Positions 1-13,400 of a stretch of DNA of 64,000 bases are shown here, piece after piece. The translations under genes and the position numbers were made by a program. The stretch lies in the NCBI RefSeq assembly GCF_037038585.1, contig NC_092525.1, forward strand, positions 32,794,867 through 32,858,866, given 5' to 3'. The stretch comes from Patagioenas fasciata. Lineage: Eukaryota; Chordata; Aves; Columbiformes; Columbidae. The notes beneath the pieces were generated by a model. It saw only the letters and a list, made by a program, of their open reading frames with translations. It was not told the DNA's origin and did no database searches. Each line of letters begins with the position of its first letter. Positions within the stretch are counted from its first letter, which is position 1.

Positions 1-2951
1 AAATTCAGCTTTCTTGGGGAATACAGGACCAAAAGAACTTTCTCAAAATCTATGTCTCCATAATCTGATCAGAAACTGTGATGGTTACATCTTTCATTGG
101 AGCTTCCAGTTGGAAATATGGAAGCATTTATAATATCTCTCCTAAGAGCACTATAGCACTACCAGTGAAACCTTTCTCTCCAGACTCTCTGCCTGCTCTA
201 CAAGAGCAGTTTGGCCAGGTAACATAAATGGGCTTCCCAAAGCCATCAGCATCCTCCACATAAAAATACAACTTGCAAGAGCACAGGGCTCCCCTCAGGT
301 CACTGGCCTGCAGGAAACGCAGCTACTGCCTGCACATTCAGACAAATGATTCCTGCCTCACTCCACAAAAGAAAATCGAAAGGTTCAGATCCTCCACAAA
401 ATGAGGGCTAAGCTGGTAGTATTGGTGGAAATAAAGTAAAAGTTTCTCCTTCTCTCCTAAAATATATCGAAGTCAAGCTTCTAGACAGATACCATCACTG
501 AAGAGTGGGGCTACTTGGAAATGCCACAAGAAGCTGAAGAGCTTTTTGCACCAGAGCAGCCTGCCACTTGAAGGGTAGTTATTATACCCAAATGCCTCCC
601 CGTATTGTTCGTATTACATATGCAGGTCTCATCCTTTGGTAGAATCTAATCTTTATTTTTTCCAACCTTGGAAATAAAGCTTACGTTACAGGGGCAAAGC
701 CTGCGGTGGCATCTTCCTCCTCCCCGCCTGCCATATACACAGCCTGGGGCCACGTGAGCCAAGTCGAGGATGTGCCCTCACAAGGAGAAGCACCGTGGCA
801 GCTGTAAGGCTGCCCCAGGGACATGCGTGCACGGTCACGAGCACAAGTTTGGACACATCTGCCCGGGCCCTGGGTCAGTGAAGCTACAAGGCTAGCATTT
901 AGCTTGTTTCTTTAAACAATCCAAGGACATTAAACAGCATCCTTGACGGTATATGAAAAGCAGGTGTTTTCCATATCAAGTAGTACAGAATTTATAGAGG
1001 GACGTTACACAGATACCAAACGAACATTCAAGATACAGAACATAAATTGCACAGCTGAAATCACCAAGCTATATTTTTAGCTGCAAACTTGTTAAACCCA
1101 CATTCATTTGCCTCCACCAAAATATTTCATTCTCTTTGATTAACAAATCTTTCTTAAATGAGGTTTAGTCCTCCACAAATGTAAAATGGATGTGTGTTTT
1201 TTAAAGCACTGAAACTGATTTGCATTTCAGCACGTCGATCTATCTACAGGACAACTTTAATAAAAAGGCTCAGCTCTTTCAGATTATTTGGTCTCTGTGT
1301 TGGTTTTGCTGGTGCATATAAAGTTATCTTAAAAAACTAAGGCAAACCATGGATCCATAGGTAATCTAAAAAGCACAACATTCATTCTTGTTTATATCAG
1401 TATTTTCAGCTAGTACATATCCATGATTTATTTGCAAACAAATTAATTAATGTTTCAGCAGCTGTTTGCAGCCAGTCTGTGATCTAGTTTAAACAGAGGT
1501 GACACTTTTTTTTTTATTCCACAGGGGTAATTTCAAGTACTCATAGATTATATTCTTACTATCAGTCCAAATGATAAAAGAGTAGTGAATCCTGAAACAG
1601 CATGGCTGACTTTATAAGATCAGTGTGCTTCCACACATCCACTTATTCCCTAATGCCATCTTTCCTGTGTTATCTTTTAATTAAGGCTGCATAATGCCAG
1701 TTTATAAACAAATCTCTAAGTAAGATCAAAAACTGACATATTTTAAATGTTTTTCATTCTCTAGTTTGTGGTCTCCTGGGAGTGTTATTCTAAAATGTAC
1801 ATCTCTGTATGAAATGAGTTTTTTATTGTATTATGTATAATGAAAAGAAATGTTCGAATATTGTTCTGTAACCTGACAACGAACAAACAAATGAAAGAAC
1901 AAATGCTGGGTAGTGTAAAAGATAACCATAGTATACAGTAGGTAGATCACTGCAGAAAACATTACTACACTTTGTGATTTTATTTCTCTGGTTAAAAAAA
2001 AAAAAAAAAAACCACACAAAAAAAAAACAACAAACCAAAACACACTACAAGACAAAAATCCCCAAAGCCTCACTAGGCTAAATTTCCTCCTACTTCTTTG
2101 AAGAGACTACACAGATTTTGTTGACTAATTGAGATCAATCCCAGCTGTAAATCGCCTTGCTATCCTACAGCTTTAATTAAGCTACCAGAGGGAGTTGTTT
2201 ATCAATTAACACTTGTTACAAATTATTAGTAATTATATGGACTTTGCATATATACTTTAGCCAGTAAACACTACACCACACTTGCCTGTGACAAATTAAT
2301 TCAGATATCGCATATAATATCTTTCTTACCAAAAACCCAATCAACACAAAAAATTAAGGAAATTAGATTGGTCTAGGAAGACCTACAATAAGCCATGGTA
2401 TTACTTTTAACTAAATGCAACAAATTTTAACATCTCTCCTGCATAAATGCAGATAATTAAACCAAGTGAATGAAGTTAGTCAAACTCTTTTTAAACAATG
2501 GTAACATTATTTAATGGGTTGCATGCATTTCCTTTTTAAGTAACAAACATCTTAAATAAGGAACATTAGGTAAAAGTTGATAATGTATTCAAACATTAAA
2601 GCTACCTATTGCTCTGTGCACTACATTCTCTGATAATTTTAATTGGCTTAATTGAGATGCACAAGTCTGATTAATGTTTAATTCCTTTATATTAAAAAAG
2701 AGAGAGTCAAGTAGTTCGACATTTCTTCAATTATGTTAGATCTTTCTAGACTTCAAAGGAATGTTACAGTAGACAGCCAGATACTGGATGAACTGATTAA
2801 AGAATAAAGACTGCTCATTATAATCTAAGAGTACAAAATCGGTTTGTGTAGCCTTTGAAAGTTGAAATTAAGAGCTGTTGAGCTAAAACTCAAGCTACAG
2901 TAATTAACCCAATTTATAGCCATCTTCACTTACCTGGTTGAGTAAGATTAG
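1..2951. other. AT-rich flanking DNA, no gene seen
   Basis: No supported gene. There is a small GC-richer patch at about 690-880 containing a 41-codon Cys/His-rich ATG frame (770-895). There are short T runs (1508-1517) and an A run at 1994-2011. The right half belongs to the motif-rich block described separately. Confidence 0.6.
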
Positions 2952-4480
2952 TCATTTGAAATGATCCAGTAGATTCACCAGCTCATTTATAATGCATTCT
3001 AGGACCAATGAGGTGCAATTTCACCCTACTGAAACCTTCATTTATCAGACAAAGATTTAGTGCCTCTACTTAATTTGTTTTTAATTACTTAGGATAGAAC
3101 CTTTCTTATTCACAGCTATGAGTAGAGACCTGTTCAAAATCTGCCTTTTTTTTTTTTTCTTCCTTCTCTTTTTGACTAAGTAGTAAGAAGTAAAAGATTA
3201 CAAAATATTTTGGAATAGCACCAGTGTTGCATTATAAAAATAAGCACCTTACAGTAAATTTTACATGAGTACCACAGTTGCTCTTCGCTAATATCATTTA
3301 CTGTCAAGCAGAACAGGACAGTGTTCCTGTAGAGTGTGTATGGATAAAGCAAAACTACCAGGCATGAAAGGGATAACTGAACTTCTACTGTAATACTAGA
3401 GAAGGGGGCAGAGAAGTTTCTTTCTTTAAAATTAGCCTGTAATGGCAGAAGTTTTGAAGTTTGTCTCTATTGGCAATAAACACTGAATCGACCGATTTGA
3501 AAAGATCCTTGTCTTTTGACCAGAATAACAACTTGAAAAGCAAAGGCACTGCACTTGACTGAAGACAGACTCACCTAGGTCTCAACTATTTACTATCTGC
3601 AATGCTTCATAATGAGAAAGAAGAAAATCTACCAAATTTTATAATAATGAATGAGCTTAAGAATAAAACTACACTGCTAAATTATTCACAGAAAGTAGAA
3701 CACAAGCACTAAGAGGAGTCAGAAAAGCAAACAGCCTGTTTTGCCAAATGATATCAACTGTGTTACAGAGTATATTTGATAGTCATGGCAATGACTTGAT
3801 CCAGACCACTATACACTTGGGCCTACATGGGAGCCCTATGGGCCAGCAACAGGCATATGAACTATATGAAAACACTCCCCTAACTAACCAACCTAAAGGT
3901 CTGCAAAATCAAAAATGACAGTAGAGGAAAAGATTTTCAGGTGGAAGCAGTACAGTGGGCTAAAGGCATGTCAGAATGCAGTCAAACCTTTGAATACAAT
4001 ATTTTTGACAATAGCTGCTCAATGTAACTGAACATGAAAAGATGTCAACACTTGATAGTTTCTCATCTGATGAAAACTCTCAGAGTTCTACTGACATCAG
4101 ATGGGACAATGATAATTTTCATATTCCAAGAAGATTCGCCCAGCTGTTTGTAGCACCTTACTAGTACTTTGTTACATTAGAGGTTTAATTATAGAGAGAT
4201 GCTGCCTTGTAATTACCTGTTCGCCACAGGCAAAAGGGATTTTGCTTCTCCTCCTTTTCCATATTAAAACAGAAGCCACTGCTCAGATAGCAAGCGGCCT
4301 CTTTCTGTAATAGTGTAAGGTCCCTTTCTGTGGACTATCAGATTTATAGTTGATTAATAAAAATTAAATGCAAACAATTACAGCATCAGACTTGCAACCA
4401 TCTATCATGCCATTACAAATACTTAATCAAATTTGTATAGGAATGCAAATGCCAGCTGATATAACCCTTAAAAAGAAGGT
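1400..4480. promoter_or_regulatory. homeodomain-motif-rich, possible conserved noncoding block
   Basis: Mobile-element-free AT-rich DNA with clustered TTAATTAA/TAATTA-type sites (for example AATTAATTAATG near 1440, CTTTAATTAAGC near 2172, TTAATTGGCTTAATTG near 2640), an ATGCAAAT octamer near 4445 and E-boxes (CAGCTG near 1460, 4140, 4452). In mammals the region downstream of ZNF326 is the BARHL2 gene desert, rich in developmental enhancers. Enhancer function here is inference from motif density only. Two candidate exons of the chain above fall inside it. Confidence 0.3.
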
Positions 4481-7400
4481 TACCTTCATTTCTGCAGGAA
4501 AATGCATCAGTACTGAGGCAGACTGACAGCTCCAAATCTCAACTATAGCAATGAAAATGCTACGGGACATGATTACTTAAATGAGATGATCTCTACACCA
4601 GAGCTAGAAGGAAATATTTTTGACAGATAAATTACTTCAGATAAGTTTTCTGTAATCTCTGGGAAGGAAAAAAAAAAGAAGATGGAAATTTACTAAAACC
4701 TTATATCTTGTCTGCATCCAGCTACAGCAGCACTGAACAAGGAAATCAGCACATTCAGGAACCAGCTGTTCCTGCTGGAACACCGTCCATCCTACCACCA
4801 CACTGCTTGAGGCTTTGTCTGGAATGTCTGACATACCCATTCCAGCGTAGTTCTGCAAAGGAAAGCCAGGAAGGCTCTGAAAACCTTTTCCCATAATGCT
4901 CTGTCTACACATGCAAGGAAAAGATTTTTGTATACATTTTATTGTCGTCTTCCTATGGCATAGATAGTACCTTATTACATTACACAACAAGAGCAGGGTT
5001 TATATTTTTGCATAATACTCTTAGTTCTTTGGATGCACTGTGAGAGTTACTGAAACACAGGAATACCCATTCTTGCCCTGTCAGTGTCCTTTGCTGGCCT
5101 AATCTCTCCTTCCCTTTAGGTAAGGATCACAATCAGGCCTTCACCCTGACACTCTGCTTCTTACAAATCAGGCAGAGCAAGGGGAGCAACGTTCATATGA
5201 GAGACCTCTGTGTCCCAGGGAATAGTGAAAGAAGTATTGGTTAATTCAGAGAAGGCCATCACCTTCCTGCAACAAAGCTGCAACTTGCCTTTTAAGAATT
5301 TTCTCACAATGTCTTTTGGACATGAAGCAGAACATAAAGACTGTTTCCCAACTGTGATTAAATTAAATGTTTTCATATTACTATTCCTGACTGTCAGTGC
5401 ATCCTCTTACAGAGATACCATCTTTCATCCTAGAGGCAGCTACATTTTATGGATGGGTGATACCCAGTACAACATTTTTTAAAGCACTAGGTATCCTTTG
5501 GTGGTAAGATACTATTTAAACAAGCTCATCAGCATCTACCCTTGTTTTGTCACTGCCCGATATGCCAAATTGCATGTTGCAAGAACACAAGGAGCAGACA
5601 AAGTACCTTCCCACCTATCCTGTATGTTCAGTAGATGACAGGAAGTGCTTAGAGCCATAGGAACGCTCACATGGATATACAGTACAGAACAAGCAGCTGA
5701 GGTTACAAGTTCTGCGCTCACCCACCTGCAGCAGAGCTCTAACAGATTTCACATCTAATTGTGAAGTTTCCTTATCTACTCAAAAATGTTCCTGAACTAC
5801 ACAGTACCTTTGAATTTTCATCGTTGGCTGAATCTGACAAAACTCTTGGTATCATATCTCCCTCTCACTCATCTTGAACAGATCTTGTTAGTGCAGATTA
5901 GAACTTGTTAAAGATTAATTCTTAAAGCATCCTCAAGCTTTCTTTTCCAACAAAGGAAACATCAATTATAGGCTCACACATAAACTTTGCCCCTATCTTG
6001 AATACTGGCTGCCCTTTATAAATCTTAGATTTCTTCCCCTTGTGTGTGTTCAAAGGAGAGATTTTATTGCCTCCAGGGGTTGTTAAACTGATTGCAATAC
6101 CACGTATTTAGAGCAGTTCAGTGGGAATTAAGCTGGTTCAATGCTGTCAGACCCAGAATATAGCTGTCAAATAGCATTACAAGTAAAACACCCTTGATAA
6201 GAAATAATGACCAAATGTCAATCTGTTTTTTACCAGCAGCACTACAGACTTAGCTCACCAATGAAAAATGCAATATTTTGCACATTATAGTAGCTATGCT
6301 TTTGTGATGCTACATAGTAAAGGGTGTTTCAGTCTTTCAATTGAGCTTATTTTTAGACTATACAATTTGATCACAAAAATGTGTCTCAGACCTACCTTGG
6401 ATTCAAAGCAGTAATGCTGAAAGTCTTGCTTTAACCTCCTCACTCTCTTCTGAAAAGACAAAAAAAAAGAAATGAACACCCCCCCCAGACACACAAAACC
6501 TAACCAACAAACAAAAAACCCCAAACCACATGCATTAAAAATTTATTAATCATATTTCCTAAATGTTAGCCATGCAGAAATTAAAAGAGCCAATTTGGCT
6601 TAAAGCTGTTCTATGCTGTTACAACATAGAGGGTCAAGTTTTGGATTTCTGTGATTTTACACTACAATACAACCCATTAGGTACAGTTATTTTTCTGATT
6701 TATGGATTGTTGGTTTTTAGTGACATTATGTACAAAATCACTACAATTCTTACGATTTCTTTTGCAAATACAAATATTTGTCACTTACATGAAAAATTAA
6801 CATTCCATAAATAAATATTTTAATACTTAAATACTCACTATTCCTATTCCAATACTTAAATACTTACTACTCCAACACTTAAATCATCAGGGTACAATAC
6901 AGCGTTTACAAATATATATTCCTTTTTGATAATGCTAAAAACTTACACGAAATTGCTCCCATACATAAACAATGAGACTCTAAAACCTGAAATACAAAAT
7001 TATCTAGACCTACCTTCACACTCAATCCAGATGTGATGGGGTTCAAAGTAATGCGCCTGAAAACTTGGTTTAGATTAAGCAGGAGATGTTTCAAAATGTC
7101 TTCAATAATTTGAGGTCCCAGTTTCAAGATTTTGTCTGGGAGAGATGCATGAGGAATGATATACAAAGGAAGGACAATGAAAATCCAATGTAACAAATGA
7201 ACAAACAGAGAGAAAACAAAATACAATCCAAACACTAAGGCACAGTAATACTAAGAACAGGGAAGCCAAACTGTGGCACGGCACTCACAAAGGGCACCTG
7301 TTGACAGCAGTGAACACCCCTGTACACGAGACAAAATTAATGCAATAGGTTTAAAACGTTATTAGTACTTTGATAGAAACCTACAAAAATACAAAAAAAT

Positions 7401-10400
7401 AGTAAAGCTTATGAGGAATCTTAATATTGTTTCCTAGTCCATCCAAAATACTTTCTACCTCTGAAATAAGCGGTCAGAAGACAGACAGCATCTTTGTGTT
7501 TCCTACCTTCAAACTTGCACCTGATTTTTCCATTTAGTAAACCTTTGCCCAATATTATATCAATTTGCTATGAACAAAGAAGCTGAATTAATATGTAGCC
7601 GACATGTAACTGAAAGAAACTTGCACAGGACTGAAAGTGTGGGTTTCAAGCATGAATGTAGAGAACAAAGAGGACAATACCAAGGAATTAGCCCTGATCT
7701 GACAGCTTCAATCAGGCCGTACAAAATCCCAATATTTCAGAGCTGGTGAGCCACTACAAGTCCTTGCACACCTGCTCAATTCCCAATCTTCAGTGAATCT
7801 ATGATATGAAAGTTAACTCTGAAAACAGGCCAGAATATTTGAGTAGAGGTTTTTGGGTTTGGTTTGCTGGGTTTTTTTCATTTTGTTTTTGCCTTTTCTT
7901 TGGCAGATATGTTTTAGAACAGAATGTCACAGTAAAGCACAACTCTTGCCAGCTTCAGACTCTGATTTGCATTATCAGTCCAGGGCTTTGAGTTCAAACT
8001 CTTCCCTAAATTCCATATTCATTGTACATTAATAAGCAATACCAGTACCAAGCAACAGCACTAGCAACATTATAACCATTCTAAACAATAAAACATACGT
8101 TCCAACGTATTTAACAAAGTAAATTCTACTTTCTGCATTAATGATCAACATTCATTATTAATGGCTGAAGTACTGCACAGGGTATTCCCTTTTGGATGGA
8201 TTCATAAGAATTAACTTACACTTGCCTCTTCGCTTTAATGCTTTTTGTGTTCCTTTTGTGAAATGTTTACAGCTCACGCCCTGATGCTGGAGGAGTACCT
8301 GATTTCAAACTCAATGTCATCATTTCATAACTACACTTAAGGAATCACAGGGGAATAGAGTGTCACCGCTGAGTGATATGAATAATTTCACATTGTGAGA
8401 TAAATGACGTGAAAACAGGGCATTTATCCAAAAATCAATCCAGAGCCACAGCAAGACTCCCTTTCATTTTTTCTTCCTTAATTGGAGTGGGAGAGATCTG
8501 TGTGTGATTTCATTTTGTTTCCATTTATACAATGCATTATGCAGTCTGTAATTATAGATTTTGGCACAAAACATTACAAGTTTCTCAATATAGATGTTGA
8601 AAAGATGTCCTTCAATTGGTTTCATAAATGATTTTTTCTCCTGTATTGCAACTATGTCACAACCAGTTAAACTGTACTGCAGGCAAGGTTTATTTAAACT
8701 TATTTGCATTTTAGTAAATATTTTTTCTTAATTGAAAATTTTATATTGATTTTGAATCATTGAGAAAGAGTATCAACCAATGCATCAAACAGACATAATC
8801 ATTGCATAGCGTGATAAAAAACCAATTCCATAAAAACCCGTTTGATCTTTACTTAAATAAATAGAACTTTGCTGCCCTCTACCTGTCAATTTCCAGACTG
8901 TGGGAGAAGACAGAACAATCAGAACCACAGTCCCAGACTTTTCACAGAACACTACAAAGAGCTCAGAATTCAGCTACAATTACATGATCGGTCTTGATCA
9001 ATCAGAAAATTCAAGTCACAATTATTGTCCCCATTTATTGAGTTTCGATGAGGAAATGCTATAAAACTCTTTGGAAAATTTAAAAAAAAAAAAAAAGCCA
9101 CCCAGCTCTTCCGCTGATGATTAAACACGGAGTGCACAACCAACATGGCAAGAATGATTTCTAAAGACTTCAAACTACATTCAGCTGGAAGTCACTGCCC
9201 CAAAATCACTCATGTTTAATCATCTATCCCTGGGGCTACCGGTATGGCTTCCTTCAGGCCTAAGCCACTTTTGTTTCTTTTCTGTTAAGTATTGTGTCCA
9301 GTGCACACAGGACAAGACAGCAGACATGTTCTACCTCTGCTTTCTCTCACAGGAAGAGAACATACTCCATCTTTCCACAGGCTATATTCTTCAAATGCTC
9401 TAGGTTTGTTTTGCTCTGTTATAAAAGGCAAGATTCGCAAAATCAGCTAGAAGAAATCATCCTGAGCCACTACTTCAGTTGATTTTATTTCTGTTGCACT
9501 AAATGGTGCTGAACATCCATGACTGCAATCACTGAAACAAAGGAAGAAAACCTCTCTTCCTTACTTTCCTTCTTCCATCAGAAATTCAAGTTGCATTTGT
9601 GCTAACCACTTGGTGACTACTGGATTGACACAATCATTACAGCACTCAAGTCAAACACTGTTTATATAGCAAGAGTTTTACCCCTCCTTTTTAAACCTGT
9701 AGCTTGTTCATTGGTTCATCTTAAAAGCCCACTTAATTAAAACATCAGACGGGGTGGGGTGGGGGGAAACACTCTTTGAGTCCCCACTATCCTACCCATC
9801 TTACCCTCTCACTTAACAGAGGAAGTATTCCTTGGAAGCTCTTAGCAATGTCCCCAGTCAGTTTTACAGAAGAGGGAGACTGAAACAATGTTCTTCATCA
9901 TGATGGTTGAAAACGAGGATAAACCAGATTTAAAATTAAAAGCTAGGGAGACACCTTCCATCCCAACAGCACCTCACCTTTTGGTAACTGAAGCCATCAG
10001 CCAAAAGCAGGCACACATGGAACACAGGGAAGGTCTGCTGCACTGAAACAAAGTCCTGAAATAAGACAGATTACTTGGGCTACTCGTACCACACACTATA
10101 GCACAGTAGGGCAAACATCCAGAGCAAGCAATTAACTTTAAAACATTACAAAGTGTTTGCATCTAGGGAATATAAACACATATGCAAGATACACTTCATT
10201 CATTCTACTCTAACTTTGAAAGTCAGTATGAAGGAAAACAGGGCAAGTTTACGTTTTTAGGTACACCCTTGATTTACCACTCTCTTCTGAGGAAAGCCGT
10301 CCTCCACACAGGAGAACCCACCGATGGTTGTTCCAATGTGTTTTATTCCAGTAAGATGAACAGCCCTTCAGATCAAACTGTTACTAAAATCAAGGAACGT

Positions 10401-13400
10401 GACAGAACACGTTATCTTTCACTACGTCTAGCAGAAAAACTTCTGGGAAGCTTGGAGGGAAGAGAGAGAGCTCCCGCTCTGGACGGCTGACAGGATGCGA
10501 GAGCGGGAGGGAGCGAGGAGCCGCGCCTCAGTCCCGCGCTGGGCCTGCTCCCCGGCAAAGCCAAACACCACTGATCATCGCAGGATTACACAGGGATCTG
10601 CGCCACCACACAGGATAAAAAGCCTCCAACAAGTTCACTTGGGATCTCATTTTATTAACCACACTGCTGCACAGAAGCTACACCAGTGGGCTCCATTATA
10701 AAGCCCTAAGACAGAGAGCCAGACAGACTCAGCAATTCTGACTTTGTTTTTTTGTTTGTTTTTAATCTCGAGCTTTTTTTAAAGAACAAAAAAACCCCCA
10801 CCATTTTGTGAACTTCTTGGGGCGGGGGGAACCAAACACAAAACAAAAAAAAAACAACATACAAACACAAAACAAACCAACCAAGGCTTACAAGAGGAAC
10901 TGAAAACCAGATGTGTTTCACATGCCACAAAATAACAATTTTAGAATGGAAATCATGGAAAGCCACTTTGAAAATGCAAGGACTGAAACACCGAATGAGC
11001 AGCTCTTCCACCCACAGCAAAGGAGTTAAAGAACAGCATCTTCAACAAAGCAACACAAATACAAAGGTACAAAGTAGACATTTTATTTAAACACAAGTCC
11101 TGTGTTAAGTCATAGTAGCAACAAAATATATGATTCTGTGGTATGCTGTCTCTCTTGGAATCTTAAAATACTTGTAGCTGCTTTATGAACTTTCATAATT
11201 CCCTTATCCAAATGAGAAGTTTAATCATTACTAAATTAACTTCTGCAAGACATCAGAAGTATTCAGAAGAGCTAAATACAAGTAGAGAACCAGTTACTTC
11301 CCTCTCACACTGCCATATATTCAAGGAGGTCTTTCGGGTTTTGGTTGGGGATTTTTTTTGTTTTTGTTGGCTTTGGTTTTGTGTTTTTTGTATGTGTGTA
11401 TAGGTTTTTTGTTGCTGATGGTTTTTGTTTTGGTTTGGGTTCTTTTATTTATTTTGTTGTTGTGGTGGTTTTTTTTTCTTTTTCCTTTTTTGTTTTTTGT
11501 TTACTACCCATGCTCCTAAACAGCATTCAAACAAATACGAAACCAGAAGTATCACAACAAAAACTCTTTGAAACAATCATTCCCCAACCCATAGAAGCTC
11601 TCCACACTGGGAGGGCGATGTAAAGGACCCTAACCCCTATGATTTTAAGGAAGTATTTTACCTTCACTGATAGAATTGGAGCAATCTGCAGTCTGTTCTC
11701 CTGAGAAGGGCTTACAATGTTTTCTGACCCACTCAGAGGAATGGAAACAGATTAAAGAATTTTTATGAGCACAGTTAAGGACTTCACAGTAGTAAAACAA
11801 CAACTGTACTCCACCATGCCAAGTTCAACAAAACTAAAAGTAGAAATACAATATTGTTAGGGAATCACTAGAGAAACATCTTAGAAACATTCTGCATATG
11901 TGAACTTTTAATTGTAATGTTAAAAGAGGTTAATCAGCTTAGTTTTATGACAGACTGCCAATAAAGTCCAAAAGAACTTTACAAAAGATGGACATTTACT
12001 TAAATTCGGGGGGGGGAGGGGAGGGGACAAAGCACAAAACCCCTTATGATTATTTTTAAGTTAGGAAGATCTCCACAATAATCTTGGAAAAAATAAATAC
12101 GGTCAAGCTCAATTAGGAAAGAAAATATGGGTCCAAGGAGCGAAACAATTAAAAAATCTCTTACAGGGAGTAGAGGTCTGAAATAAAATGAAAATGCTCA
12201 AGCAACCCTGCATTCTTGTTTTATACCAAGTGTCTTAGTCACCTAAAATTTCAGGCACTTTAGTTTCTGTAACATGAAAGGTACATTGAAGTTAGATCTC
12301 CCTGGACTTAAGCATTCAGCACTATAACTGCACCTGGATTTAAACAATAGTTTCTACATTAAAAATACTAGAAAAAAGTTTTAGAAAAGTTTGAGGTGCT
12401 GAAGAATATATTTACTCAGAGAGCTTGTAATGTCCCTTATTTAGATCATCTGATAATAAAATCCACCTTAATTCAAACAGCTTACTACAGTTTAATAATC
12501 TTTAATTCTTTCAGTACAGGTTTCTTAGGGATGAATTTATACGCTTCCATGTTAAATTTGGGTAACTGAATCCTTGTTTAAAATAATTTTTTTAAAAAGT
12601 CTCTAATGACACACACATGTAAGCTTTAAGCAGGATTTTCTCCCTGTCTTTCTGAATCCCCACCTGAGGAAGGACAGGATAAAGGTGATGAGTGTAGACA
12701 ACTTTACAACGAAGACTGAAATACAAGTCAAATATGACTTCTAATTTCCATTGGTTTGTCCTCTGTAAGTAAGTTACTCCTGTTTCTTCCGACAGACCAG
12801 TCTCCCGTTACCTTTCTAGAGGAGTTGGACAGAAGACTATCAGCTCTTACAAATATGCACAAGAAACTAATGTGAAATTACAGATTTAAAGTAAAGTAGC
12901 TTTGTTCCATTACAGTTCCATCTTTTCTTTATGGATTAGCTTTCACAGAGGAAACTGAAATCATATTTCTATAATATCAGAACAACTATCAGTTTTGTAA
13001 GAGTGGTGTGGATGAAGTGTCCAGCACTCAATCTTACTGAAGCGGGCTGGGTGCTGCCTGGGCTGTGTTACTGTCACTGCAAGCTTTGCCACTGGCCTCT
13101 ATGCGCTGGGAACTCTGCACAGAGCACACTACTTCTATCAAACATGCAACTGTTGTTTTCCATTTATTGGATATATTTTTCTGGCAAATAGCAAATCACT
13201 AAACTGAAGCAGTTTAATATCCTTTAAAGCTACTGCAGGAAATAAAATCAGTCTGACAATTGTGTCAGCGTTAAAACTGCTTGGATAAGCCCAGCGTAAT
13301 CAAAGGCTGATAGCATATGTGTAACAACTTGCATTTAAAAATAGCCCTTTACACTTCATTAATCTCAAGGTTTAAAATAGATGATGGAGGTTTATGAGAA

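Noticed and set aside
770-895. 41-codon Cys/His-rich ATG frame
   Set aside because: Too short to judge; sits in a small GC-rich patch. No Kozak strength, family or transcript evidence.
8464-8709. 81-codon minus-strand frame with an acceptor-like CAATACAG
   Set aside because: No usable donor, AT-rich Lys/Asn composition, and its phase does not fit the neighbouring exon chain.
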